From Aquarana catesbeiana (Eukaryota; Chordata; Amphibia; Anura; Ranidae): a stretch of 64,000 nucleotides of DNA. The DNA lies in NCBI RefSeq assembly GCF_042186555.1, contig NC_133325.1, forward strand, positions 94,215,464 to 94,279,463, written 5' to 3'. The position numbers and the translations under genes were made by a program. Positions 11,155 to 21,699 of this stretch are shown here, piece by piece. Each line of letters begins with the position of its first letter. Position 1 is the stretch's first letter. Under the pieces are notes generated by a model. The model did not search any database. It saw only the letters and a list, made by a program, of their open reading frames with translations, and was not told the DNA's origin.

Positions 11155-11883
11155 AAAGCGGAGTTCTACCCACTCCACCCCTCGTTTTTGGATATCTATT
11201 TTTTTTTCTTTCTTACCTTTTTAGCAGTGCATTGGGGGTTATTTACAAAAGGCAAATCCACTTTGCACTACAAGTGCAAACTACAAGTGCAAAGTGCACT
11301 TGAAATTGCACTGAAAGTGTACTTGGAAGTGCAGTCGCTGTAAATCTGAGGGGTAGAGCTGAAATGAGGGGAAGCTCTGCTGATTTTATCATCCAATCAT
11401 GTGAAAGCTAAAATGCTGTTTTTTATTTTCCTTGCATGTCCCCCTCGGATCTACAGCGACTGCACTTCCAAGTGCACTTTCAGTGCAATTTCAAGTGATT
11501 TGTCTTTCGTAAATAACCCCATAGTGTACTTTCGTTCTAGCCCAGCTGCAGCGCAGTACGTCATGTCCTCTTCTGCGGCAAGCCCTCCTCCTTCTCCCCC
11601 CCTACCTATGTGTGTCCCAGAAGACAATGGGGACATTCAGAAAGCACTGCACGACTTGCGCATGCGCAGTAGGAAACCGGCTGTGAATCCTAAAGGATCC
11701 ACTGCCAATTTCCCTTAGTTACAATGGCGGCGCCTGCACCCGATCCGATGGAAGGATCGGCCTCGGGGGGAAGTCATCGAGGGCTCCCTGGACAGGTAAG
11801 TGTCCTTATTAAAAGTCAGCAGCTACAGTGTTTGTAGCTGCAGACTTTTAAAAAAACTTTTTTGAGGGTGGAACTCCGCTTTA
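11155..11883. mobile_element. MITE with AAAGCGGAGTTC(T/C)ACCC termini
   Basis: The left end AAAGCGGAGTTCTACCC and the right end GGGTGGAACTCCGCTTT are near-perfect inverted repeats flanked by TAA-like bases. A second MITE (11235-11520) sits inside it. The 11525-11880 part is moderately GC-rich and non-coding. Confidence 0.65.
11235..11520. mobile_element. nested MITE with GGGGTTATTTAC termini
   Basis: A 286-bp foldback element. GGGGTTATTTAC at 11235-11246 is inverted as GTAAATAACCCC at 11509-11520. Further in, the arms repeat TTTGCACTACAAGTGCA- and GTGCAGTCGCTGTA-type segments in inverted order. It lies within the 11155-11883 element and is therefore younger. Confidence 0.75.
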
Positions 11884-12012
11884 AAGTGATCATATCACAG
11901 TATTGAATTGCAATGTTTCAGGGCCATGCAGAACCCCTTTATAAGGCTTGTGATTGGGGTCCTTCATGGCCCCAAAACGAGACAACTTAGTTGTTCGTTG
12001 TGGTCACTTTAA

Positions 12013-12997
12013 CAGGTTCAAGAAAGGCTCGCGCACATATACTGCGGCACAATGGCACCGCTGCGCGAAGCCCCGTGTATATACGGGGTTCCTTTAAGAG
12101 CCGCCAGAGGGCACTCGCGCCACCTGAGGGGCTCACACACACGCCTGCTGCACGACGGGGGACCCGATGCATGTGACTGGCGATCGCCGACGACCACGCA
12201 TGTTCGCGTGCACGACGCTAGCACGGGGATTTGTGTGTGTAAACAGGGATTTGTGTGTGTAAACACACAAATCCCTGTGCTGTCAGAGGAGAGGAGACAT
12301 GTCGTTTGTTCCTAGTAAGTAGGAACAGCAAAATGTCTCCTCTACCACTCAGTCCTATCCCCATACGTTAGAACACACTGAGGGAACACACATTTAACCC
12401 CTTGATCGTCCCCTAGTGTTAACCCCTTCCCTACCAGTGTCATTTACACAGTAATCAGTGCATTTTTATAGCACTGATCGCTGTATAAATGTCAATGGTC
12501 CCAAAAATGTGTCAAAAGTGTCCGATGTGTCGCAATACCGCTAAAAATCGCAGATCACTGCCATTACTAGTAAAAAAAAAAAAAAAATAATAAAAATGTC
12601 ATAAAAATGCCATAAATCTTTCCCATAGTCTGTAGACGCTATAACTTTTGCGCAAACCAATCAATATACGCTTATTGCGATTTTTTTGTAAGAAAAATAT
12701 GTAGAAGAATATATATTGGACTAAACTGATGAAGAAATTTATTTTTTAAAAACATTTTTGGGGATATTTTTTATAGCAAAAAGTAAAAAATATTGTTTTT
12801 TTTTCAAAATTGTCGCTCTTTTTTTGTGTATAGCGCAAAAAATAAAAACTGTAGAGGTGATCAATTAGCACCAAAAGAAAGCTCTATTTGTGGGAAAAAA
12901 AGGACACAAATTTTGTTTGGGTTACAGCATTGCCAGTTAAAGCGACGCAGTGCCAAATTGTAAAAAGTGGGGTTAAAACCTTCTGGGGCTGAAGTGG
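12013..12997. mobile_element. frog TTAA-flanked element (about 985 bp)
   Basis: The right end GGGGCTGAAGTGG followed by TTAA (12998-13001) is the same as the 60210-61124 element, and the interior from TTAGAACACA to TTTGTGGGAAAAAAA is colinear with it. The left boundary is put at TTAA 12009-12012, where the terminus is diverged (CAGGTTC instead of CCACTTC). Contains AT-rich simple sequence at 12570-12600. Non-coding. Confidence 0.7.
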
Positions 12998-13001
12998 TTA
13001 A

Positions 13002-13296
13002 TACATTTTTAGTACATTTATAGAGGCTATCTTGAAGATCCATTATGGTATCCATTAAAGTAAACACCTTAGATTTTTTTGGGATGTTGCACATAAATTA
13101 CTATTTTTTTAGGTTTTTTGAATTCATGAATTGGGACTTAATATTTGTTTATAGGATTTGAATATTGTTTTTTCAACACACTTATTTTATTATGTTGGTG
13201 TATTTTTATGAAATGTAAATTTGCATTTATTTTACATTTTTGCACTTTATGAATTGAGATTTTTATCATTAATTTATATTAGAGCTTTATGCACAT
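13002..13296. other. unassigned AT-rich sequence
   Basis: An AT-rich interval with no gene and no recognised terminus. Confidence 0.45.
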
Positions 13297-13299
13297 TTA

Positions 13300-13528
13300 G
13301 GCTTGTTCACACCTATGCATGTGTCAGTGCGTTTTCAGTTTTGCAGAAACATGCTACAGTCCATTTAACATGGTTTCCTATGGTTCACGTTCACATAATA
13401 TTGAAAGGGCCAGGGACGTTTTTCTGGTTTTTGGTTCCAGATACTTCAATGGATCAAAATCATGTGTTGAAAAACACAAAATGCACCTGGAATATGCAAA
13501 CTGCAACCTGCATAGGTGTGAACCAGGC
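13300..13528. mobile_element. MITE with GGCC(T)GGTTCACACCTATGCA termini, copy 1
   Basis: About 229 bp. The left end GGCTTGTTCACACCTATGCA is matched by TGCATAGGTGTGAACCAGGC at the right, flanked by TTA on both sides (13297-13299, 13529-13531). The same family, inverted relative to this copy, is at 16027-16266. Harbinger-type by its 3-bp duplication. Confidence 0.75.
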
Positions 13529-13531
13529 TTA

Positions 13532-16020
13532 AGTGCAGTATATTTTCTATCATGTTGTATTAATTTAGCGCCACACTATTTGATTTATGCACAAATTTGG
13601 TTTCACAGATTTTGGTGTAGGCTGCTTTTATGTGTTAAAATCTTCCCCAGCATAGAATTATTTTTGTTTTTATATGGTGATATGTTATTGACTTTTGTTG
13701 ACACCCGTTTGTAAGAGGGGCCACATGGTTGGCTAGATTTGGCAACAAGAGCACAAGTTCCCACCCCGCTCCTGTCCTGCTAGAACACTACCCCTCGTGC
13801 TGAGGCCAAACCCTCCTCCATCTTGTGCCCCACTCCATGCTGGAGGCCTCCACATGACATTCCAGGCCGGTGACCTTTACATCCATAAAAGAAGGGAATG
13901 TCCACACATAATGTAGTTTGCTCCACTTTACTGATGAAATCCAGAAAATGGCATAACAGCCACAACACAAGTACATAGATTCTGGAGTTATTTGACATTA
14001 CACAGTCAATTACATTTAGTGGACGGTCCGCAGCAGTCACATGTGAAATCATAGGCAGCACTTCAGCAGCCATCTCCCTTACAGTCTTTCCTCTACCCAG
14101 GGTCATTAGTACTCACAGGCCTGGGTTCTATGTAGTCACCTTTTCGCTAGGTACACCTCTCACGGACCCTCCAGGGAAGCAGCCCCACACAGGGATCTCA
14201 TGACCTGGACTAAAACAATCTGCCCTAGCCCCCACCGCCATATGGGACAAAAAGACTACAATGGCATCAACTGAATACCGGCCCACTCCTCATGGACCCC
14301 CTCCCTATCCAGGGCCTACACATGCTGGTTACAACCACATGTGGTGTGGGGTGCTTAGCTCCTATGCCCCAAGTGCTTATAGGGCTCCTCCCAACCTGGC
14401 TTATAACAGGGCACTGACCCACCAATGACATCACTGCCTGAGGGCTCTACCTAAAAGGGCACCTAGCACCTGTTGACCTTACTTACTGTAATCATGTACT
14501 ATTCTGGCATAGAGCCACCTAGTGGCAAAGTAACTAACTGCACCTGCCTACATGTTTCCAACTGGTATTTGCTAGAGCACTCATTTGCTTCAAGCCATCT
14601 CCAGGAATGTGGTTCATTGGTAGACTTTTTATTTGAATGGGCTGCCCTATCACAAGGCATGAGATAAAACATGGTTGTAAAAGCAAAGCATAGATCTTAA
14701 TGAGGCTCCTACTTTTAGCTTTGGGAGCCCCTTGAGAGGGAAGATTTTTGCCTCTTTTATTCACACAGGTCCTCCCTGCCTCTGTCTTAAAGAAACTCTG
14801 TCACTGGGGGGAATAGGGGTCCATTGCTGTAGTTATGAAATACAGACACCTAGAAAATATCTGCCTGAAACCCCACAAAACTTCTTGTCGTGGCCAAATC
14901 TCAGGCTGCTCTGCCAGGCTAAGCTTTGCCACTTCCTGACCTTCTTCACAATCCTGTTGGTCAACAAGGCTGGCTGTCATAGTAATAGACCAATACGAAT
15001 GTGTTGGGGGCAGAGCTTATCAGCAAGCTCAGGCCATCATTTGTCAGGAGGGTTTTTGAAGTTGCTCCAGGTATGTGTGGGCACCTATATGTTCCTCCAC
15101 ATTCCTATATGTTCCTCCACATTCCTATATGTTCCTCCACATTCCCCGATGACTCTCTTTTATCTATCTTCATAGGGAGGGCAGAGGTGAGTGGAGTGCT
15201 GAGTGTGGAGGTTGAGGTATTGTATGGGAAGTAACGCAGAGGATGTTATCAGATGTTGGATGTTATTTGGGGGTTATGAACAATTGATAGGGTGAGGCAG
15301 GGTTTTGGCCTAATTTGTCCCATTATGGTTCTATGCTATCCCTCTCTCTGGTGTTATATTATGCTGATTAAGTGAAAAGTACAGTAAATTATTGGGACTA
15401 ATGTAACAAAAAATATGTTTTATTTTTTTAAATATAAAATATTGTATACAAATATTTTTTTATTTTTAGTCAGTAGGTGAAGCTCACATTTCCCAGGCTC
15501 TTAGTTCTTCTGTTGAAATGTTGAAGTCTGTCATTAACAAAATTCACTAACCCAGTTTCACTAACTCAGTGTTCTCTAATTCAAATTTACTTACACAATT
15601 AAATAAGACAGAGCACTGACCCATCCCACCCCACTCCCTTCAGACAGCTCCAGGTTTAAATCAGAGACAGATTGTTTATTGATCAAAGTGACTGTTTACT
15701 GAATGTAGTAAATAAGACGAGCTGCGTTCACTTCAATTAACCAATCACGTGCAAGCAAAAATCTTTTTTTTCAATTTCCCTTGCACATTGCATTTACAGT
15801 GAAATCATATTTACCCTATTTACTATCATCTTAAAAAAAAAACAAAAACATAATGCTCTGTGAATCATTTGCCATTGGTGCACCCACTAATAAATGTGTA
15901 TTTGTAAAACAAGGGTTAGTTTACTAAAGTAGAGACTATTCACTTAGCACTGCAGTATAAATATTTACTTTGGAAAGCATATGTTCTTTAAGTTTAGTAA
16001 ATGAGGTGAAGCTGTGTTCA
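13532..16020. other. unassigned non-coding interval
   Basis: About 2.5 kb without a recognised gene. Minus-strand frames near 13780-14106 are open for about 108 codons but show no domain. The GC-richer section 13730-14470 may be a remnant of an unidentified retroelement. AT-rich sequence follows at 15370-15480. Confidence 0.4.
15085..15145. repeat. 20-bp tandem repeat, three copies
   Basis: CCTATATGTTCCTCCACATT is repeated three times in a row with almost no change. Confidence 0.9.
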
Positions 16021-16026
16021 CTGAAA

Positions 16027-16266
16027 GGCCTGATTCACACCTATGCAGGTTGCAGTCGATGCATATTCCAGGTGCATTTAGCATTTTTCATACACGTTTT
16101 TGATCCATTGAAGTCAATGGCACCAAAAACACAACCTGCCGGTCCCTGGCCCTTTCCATAAAATGCACAGATGTCAACATGACCCATAGGAAACCATGTT
16201 AAATGGACTATAGTGTGTTTCTCCAAAACTGAAAATGCACAAAAAAATGCATAAGTGAACCAGGCC
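16027..16266. mobile_element. MITE with GGCCTGGTTCACACCTATGCA termini, copy 2
   Basis: 240 bp. Left end GGCCTGATTCACACCTATGC, right end ATGCATAAGTGAACCAGGCC. The right flank is TTA and the left flank AAA, so the duplication is mutated. The interior is the reverse complement of copy 1 (13300-13528), including the CCAGGGACC-like and CAATGGATCAAAA-like segments. Confidence 0.75.
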
Positions 16267-16493
16267 TTACTACCCAATTATTTACAAGGAAAGAAAAAAA
16301 ATGGCTTATTTTTCCGGCACCTGATTGGATAATTGAAGTGACCACAGCTCCACTTTATTCAGAGATTCAGTGATTTATTCATGGTGCTGTGATTGAAAAG
16401 AGGTTGAGAAGTGCTGATTCAAAGCATTCAGTACTGTTCCTCATAAACATAACCTCGCCATACAATGGGGCATGTTTGACCTCAGGGAACATA

Positions 16494-18104
16494 CAGTATC
16501 TCATAAAAGTGCGTACACCCCTCACATTTTTGTAAATATTTTATTATTCTTTTCATGTGACAACAAACAAATGACACTTTGCTACAATGTAAAGTAGTAA
16601 GTGTACAGCTTGTAAAACAGTGTAAATGTGCTGTCGCCTCAAAATAACTCAACACACAGCCATTAATGTCTAAACCACTGGCAACAAAAGTGAGTACACC
16701 CCTAAGTGAATTAGCCATTTTCCCTCCCTGGTTTCATGTGACTCATTAGTGTTACAAGGTCTCAGGTGTGAATGGGGAGCAGGTGTATTAAATTTGTTGT
16801 TATCGCTCTCACTCTCTCATACTGGTCACTGGAAGTTCAACATGGCACCTCATGGTAAAGAACTCTCCGAGGATCTGAAAAAAAGAATTGTTTCTCTACA
16901 TAAAGATAGCCTAAGCTATAAGAAGATTGCCAAGACCCTGAAACTGAGCTGCAGCACGGTGGCCAAGACCATACAGCGGTTCAACAGAACAGGTTCCACT
17001 CAGAACAGGCCTCACCATGGTCGACCAAGGAAGTTGAGTGCACGTGCTCAGCGTCATATCCAGAGGTTGTCTTTGGGAAATAGATGTACTGGTGCTGCCA
17101 GCATTGCTGCAGAAGTTGAAGGGGTGGGGGGTCAGCCTGCTAGTTCTCAGATCGTACGCCGCACACTGCATCAAATTGCTCTGCATGGCTGTCATCCCAG
17201 AAGAAAGCCTCTTCTAAAGATGATGCACAAGGAAGCCCGCAAACAGTTTGCTGAAGACAAGCAGACTAAGGACATGGATTACTGGAACCATGTCCTGTGG
17301 TCTGATGAGACCAAAATAAACGTATTTGGTTCAGATTGTGTCAAGCGTATGGCGGCAACCAGTAGAGGAGTACAAAGACAAGTGTGTCTTGCCTACAGTC
17401 AAGCATGGTGGTGGGAGTGTCATGGTCTTGGGGTGCATGAGTGCTGCCGGCACTGGGGAGTTACAGTTCATTGAGGGAATCATGAATGCCAACATGTACT
17501 GTGACATACTGAAGCAGAGCATGATCCCCTTCCTTCTGAGACTGGGCCGCAGGGCAGTATTCCAACATGATAACCCCAAACACACCTCCAAGATGACCAC
17601 TGCCTTGCTAAAGAAGCTGAGGGTTAAGGTGATGGACTGGCCAAGCATGTCTCCAGACCTAAACCCTATTGACCATCTGTGGGGCATCCTCAAATGGAAG
17701 GTGAAGGAGCGCAAGATCTCTAGCATCCACCAGCTCCCTGATGTCGTCATGGAGGAGTGGAAGAGGACTCCAGTGGCAACCTATGAAGCTCTGGTGAACT
17801 CCATGCCCAAGAGGGTTAAGGCAGTGCTGGAAAATAATGGTGGACACACAAAATATTGACACTTTGGGCCCAATTTGGACATTTTCACTTAGGGGTGTAC
17901 TCACTTTTGTTGCCAGCGGTTTAGATATTAATGGCTGTGCGTTGAGTTATTTTGAGAGGAAAACATATTTACACTGTTATACAAGCTGTACACTCACTAC
18001 TTTACATTGTAGCAAAATGTCATATCTTTAATGTTGTCACATGAAAAGATATAATAAAATATTTACAAAAATGTGAGGAGTGTACTCACTTTTGTGAGAT
18101 ACTG
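16494..18104 (+). mobile_element. nearly full-length Tc1-type transposon
   Basis: 1611 bp with TA on both sides (16492-16493, 18105-18106). The inverted terminal repeats are long: 16494-16708 against 17886-18104, starting CAGTATCTCA(T)AAAAGTG and ending with the inner TTTGTTGCCAG block. Both ends carry GTACACCCCT-type direct sub-repeats, the arrangement typical of IR/DR Tc1 elements. It carries one transposase reading frame with a single frameshift, so it is non-autonomous but relatively recent. Confidence 0.95.
16842..17859 (+). pseudogene. Tc1-type transposase, one frameshift
   Basis: Transposase of the Tc1/mariner superfamily, which cuts and reinserts the element at TA. The start ATG (16842) begins MAPHGKELSEDLKKRI. 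The first 100 residues are the paired-type helix-turn-helix DNA-binding region (SYKKIAKTLKLSCSTVAKTI, then a GRPRKL hook). The DDE domain follows: first Asp in WSDETKINVFG, second Asp in FQHDNPKHT, and the third position in LNPIDHLWG, where Tc1 members usually have Glu but this copy has Asp. A net loss of two bases near 17349 shifts the frame, and the rest reads in the next frame to TGA at 17857-17859. Total length would be near 340 residues, normal for the family. Nothing else is broken. Confidence 0.93.
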
Positions 18105-18321
18105 TACTTTGTCCATCCAATGCATTAGAATGACGCCAGCTATATTCAATAGAATATTTTGGAAATTTGACTTTATGCAATTTCCTTTAATCTGACTGAA
18201 TACTTGGAATTTTGTGGATCTGCTCTCTCCATGATGGTCTCAGTTGTTAATCATATTACTTTTTACTTACTGTTTTTATGATTATTGTCCTCATCTGCAC
18301 TAGAGCTTCTGTTACTTTATA

Positions 18322-18366
18322 TCTTCCTAAAGAAGCGGGCTTTGACCCATGAAACGCATTGGAGGA
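18322..18366 (+). ncRNA. decayed hammerhead-like fold
   Basis: Core CTAAAGA (G5 of the consensus CTGANGA is A), a GGG/CCC stem II, GAAAC, GC loop, ATT, then GGAGG pairing with TCTTC as stem I (two G-U pairs). The G5 change should abolish cleavage. Relic of the motif at 44201. Confidence 0.35.
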
Positions 18367-18902
18367 AGTAACAAACCACCAATACCATAAGCTATTACAT
18401 CAATCAGAAAAAACACAATGAGTCATTTCTGACTCATTTCTCTTTGCAATGTTTTAATATGTGTACTAATAAAATTCAATACATTTTAAATAGATTATTT
18501 ATTTGGCCTTTGAGTGCAAAGAAAAAAGAGGGTTATTACTAAATATAATTAAAATATAAAGTTTATTACAAAAGTATTTTCCCCCCTCGTCCTCCCCCTC
18601 CTCTTGTTTCTATGTTTATTGTGATTAATGCAAATGACTTAATCTAAGAATATTTCATAAGCAAATACATTTCCTATAGACACCATTATTTGTGTGAATC
18701 TTCTTGCTGTACTCCTCCAGTTCTGGGGTCCGCTTGCCCCCCTTAGGGGTATTAGTTTGGCTATCCCCACACCCAGTCCCATCCAGGTAAGAATGAGACT
18801 GTGCATGGGTATATAATGAGACTGATATCCTGTTAAGTAACTGAAATAGCTCATGTATGTTCTCCTCGTATTTAGTGAAGTATACATATGTTCCGCTAGC
18901 AA

Positions 18903-18944
18903 GCTCCTAAAGAAGTAGACCAAAGTCAAAGAAACACATAGAGT
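18903..18944 (+). ncRNA. decayed hammerhead-like fold
   Basis: Core CTAAAGA, a weak stem II, GAAAC, then ATA and GAGT pairing with GCTC as stem I. The same G5 change as at 18322. Probably inactive. Confidence 0.3.
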
Positions 18945-19252
18945 ATTCCAGAGAAATTAAAACAAAACGCATAGTGCTCAGAAATTTAACTGGTTACGTT
19001 TGTATACTGTAATTGGGTTGATGGTGCAAAAGATTTATGTCCTGTTGAACATGATTTTTAATGAAAAAATAGTTTGTTGTCTTTTAGAGGAATCTACTTT
19101 TTTAATAAAAATTATATTTTAATTATATTTAGTCTTGTGCTGTTAAAATCCCACCATACCTAGGGAGGAATAACCCTAATTTTCTCTTTGTAAATTCAAT
19201 ACTTTTTACACAAGTCCTAGAGTTTTTTTGGTTAGGGTTGGTTTGTTTAGAT

Positions 19253-19388
19253 CAGTGATGGCGAACCCTGGCACCCCAGATGTTTTGGAACTGCTTTTTC
19301 CATGATGCTCAGCTACACTGCAGAGTGCATGAGCATCATGGAAAATGAAGTTCCAAAACATCTGGGGTGCCAAGGTTCGCCATCACTG
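19253..19388. mobile_element. palindromic hAT-type MITE
   Basis: 136 bp, almost wholly palindromic: CAGTGATGGCGAACC ... GGTTCGCCATCACTG with arms of about 62 bp. The flanks GTTTAGAT (19245-19252) and GTCTAGAT (19389-19396) form an 8-bp duplication with one difference. Confidence 0.9.
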
Positions 19389-19589
19389 GTCTAGATATTC
19401 ATTAACTTTCTTATAAGGGCTCCATTATTGTACATCTTTTTCCCAAGTTTATATGATTTAGATGTTCCAATAAAAGCCTTAAACAGACGCTGAGGATGTA
19501 AGGATTAGTGCTAAATATTTGTACCCGGTCAAAGAACTAGTTAAAAACAGAAGTCAAAGGGTAGATGTTAATGGAATGTGTTCAAAAAA

Positions 19590-19850
19590 GGCTAAACTTC
19601 TCATTTGTATACCGTCGGGTTCAGTGCAGGGTTCATTTCTTTTCAAACTATTTATCAATGATCTAGGAAAGTAAATACATAGGATCATATTTGCTGATTA
19701 CACAAAATTGTGTAGAATTATTACAAAATCAGTAAAAGAGTGGCATATAACAATAGAATCTTGGCAAAATGTCAATATGGACAGTTAGATAACACGTTAA
19801 ATGTGATGTTGTAAAATGTAATGGTATGCACCTAGGTTAGTGAAAACTTG
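19590..19850 (+). pseudogene. degenerate LINE reverse transcriptase fragment
   Basis: Short plus-strand pieces read SGSVQG then LFKLFINDLGK, and IIFADYTKLC, matching the vertebrate LINE consensus around RT motif B (SVLGPLLF.IFINDL) and motif C (FADDTKL). Motif C has Tyr in place of the second Asp, and stops interrupt the frame. The clade cannot be fixed from this much; CR1-like is likely. Clearly dead. Confidence 0.55.
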
Positions 19851-19997
19851 AGAAATGGGCCAACTGCTCTCGGGGGTGGGGGTGGGTGCATCAGGAAGAA
19901 TAAAAAAAAAAAAAAAGCTGTTTTTCACACCCAAACAAGTAGACATAATACTCATACTGAGATGGGCACATTTAGAGACTTATTCCAACTACAGATA

Positions 19998-20467
19998 CAC
20001 TATATTGTCAAAAGTATTGGGACACCTGCCTTTACACGCACATGAACTTTAATGTCTTCCCAGTTCGTAGGATTCAATATTGCGTTGGCCCACCCTTTGC
20101 AACTCTTCTGGGAAGGTTGTCAGCCTTCCAAGACATTTTGGATAATTTTATGCTCCCAACTTTGTGAGAACAGTTTGGGGATGGCCCCTTCCTGTTCCGA
20201 CATGATCGCGCACCAGTGCACAAAGTAAGGTCCATAAAGACATGGATGAGTGAGTTTGGGATGGAGAAACTTGACTGGCCTGCATGGTCAATCATTCCCA
20301 TAGACACGCGCCTAAACCTTGTGGACAGCCTTCCCAGAAGAGTTGAAGCTGTTATAGCTGCAAAGGGTGAGCCACCTCAATATTGAACCCTACGGACTAA
20401 GACTGGGATGCCATTAAATGTCATTTGCATGTAAAGGTAGACGTCCAATACTTTTGACAACATAGTG
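19998..20467. mobile_element. internally deleted Tc1-type transposon
   Basis: 470 bp between TA dinucleotides (19996-19997, 20468-20469). The termini CACTATATTGTCAAAAGTATT and its inverse are those of the Tc1 family also present at 60155-61990. The interior retains parts of the transposase C-terminus (HDRAPVHKVRSIKTW on the plus strand near 20200) but most of the catalytic domain is lost. Confidence 0.85.
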
Positions 20468-20469
20468 TA

Positions 20470-21430
20470 TGGTCAACCCAGGAAAAAGAGATTTCTATGT
20501 TCTTGAATACTCCTCGTAAAATGTAGGTTGTTTAAATTCATATAGTATATACAGTATTTCACAGCACTTGATACAAGCCCATTTCAGCAAAGTGCTATAA
20601 TAATACTCTTAAATTTTTCAACATTATACCAGAATGGAAAGGCTTTGCCCCTGTCACACAAGATGGTTACATGGAATCTATTAGGGTAGACATATGTTAG
20701 CTGACACTTCTGACATGTTTTTGAAGGTACATGATCCACATCTGTCATCTTTAGCCTTGCCTGACTACTTAACAAGTCCTGAAGCATACACTGCATATCA
20801 GATTTCAAGATATTTTCAAGAGTAAAAAAAAAAAAAAATGTTTTTACTTCTGTCACATCTGACAAATATAATTTATTTCACATCATTGGTGAGTGTGAGT
20901 CTGGTACTTTAGGGCATTATTTCTAAACCCTTTTTCAGTCAAGGTACCCTGCATAATTCTGAGGCACTCCATTCTAAAATGTAAAAAACAAAACTAATGA
21001 CATTGACACATGAAGGACGCCCAATATTGGAGGTGATTTATTTTTACAAAGCCTTTGTACACTGGTATTATTATTACATAGGATTTATATAGCGCCAAAT
21101 GTTTGCACAGGCCTTAACAATGTAACTGACTAATGTTCCAACATTTCTCTTCTCCCTCAATATCTCTCCCTCATTCAGGCGATAGCCACACTGCCCACTG
21201 GCTACCACAAGTGTTCATCTCCAGGCTCTTACTGGAATCTTCACAGGGACCTAACATGGTCCTCACAGGGTATTCCAACTTGATGTCACGATGGGGGGCA
21301 GATACAAGACTCGTTAGCTGAGTAGTGGGGAGTAAAGAGAGGATCTTCTGATCACTGGTTGCCGCTAATGAAAGGCGCATGTGATTTTTTTTCTGTTTTT
21401 TTCTGGGTTTTAGGGGCTTGGGATGTAAAC
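20470..21430. other. unassigned interval
   Basis: No gene. An L2-type tail remnant on the minus strand is visible at about 21066-21100 (TTATTATTACATAGGATTTATATAGCGCC). A block at 20930-20980 resembles one end of an old hAT element, but no partner end was found. Confidence 0.4.
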
Positions 21431-21699
21431 AGGCTTTTTGTTTCAAATGGTTTTTATTGAATTTTCTCAAATAGGTAGAACAGTGAGCAACAAGGACGGA
21501 ATCATCAGAAAAGAGAACTGGTAGAAATTTACCACGGAATCATACAGTACATCTCAGTAACAAATATTAATCGGACAATGCATCCATTACCCATCTGTGA
21601 TAACATTTTTCAGGAGTGCCATCTTTATATGTCATTAATCTTTCGTAAGTGTAGATTACGTCTAGTTGGGATTTAACTTCGGTAATGCTTGGAAGTGCA

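Larger units (their letters stand above)
18107..19244. other. unassigned interval with two Penelope-type terminal motifs
   Basis: No gene is seen. Two CCTAAAGAAG ... GAAAC blocks (18322-18366 and 18903-18944), about 580 bp apart, resemble the terminal motif of the Penelope-like element. The rest is AT-rich. Confidence 0.4.

Noticed and set aside
13780..14106. Host exon in the 108-codon minus frame
   Set aside because: No recognisable domain, no clear splice sites and no neighbouring exons.
17331..17750. 139-codon minus-strand frame
   Set aside because: Antisense shadow of the Tc1 transposase.
20930..20990. Second end of a hAT element
   Set aside because: The block resembles a hAT terminus, but no inverted partner or 8-bp duplication was found.
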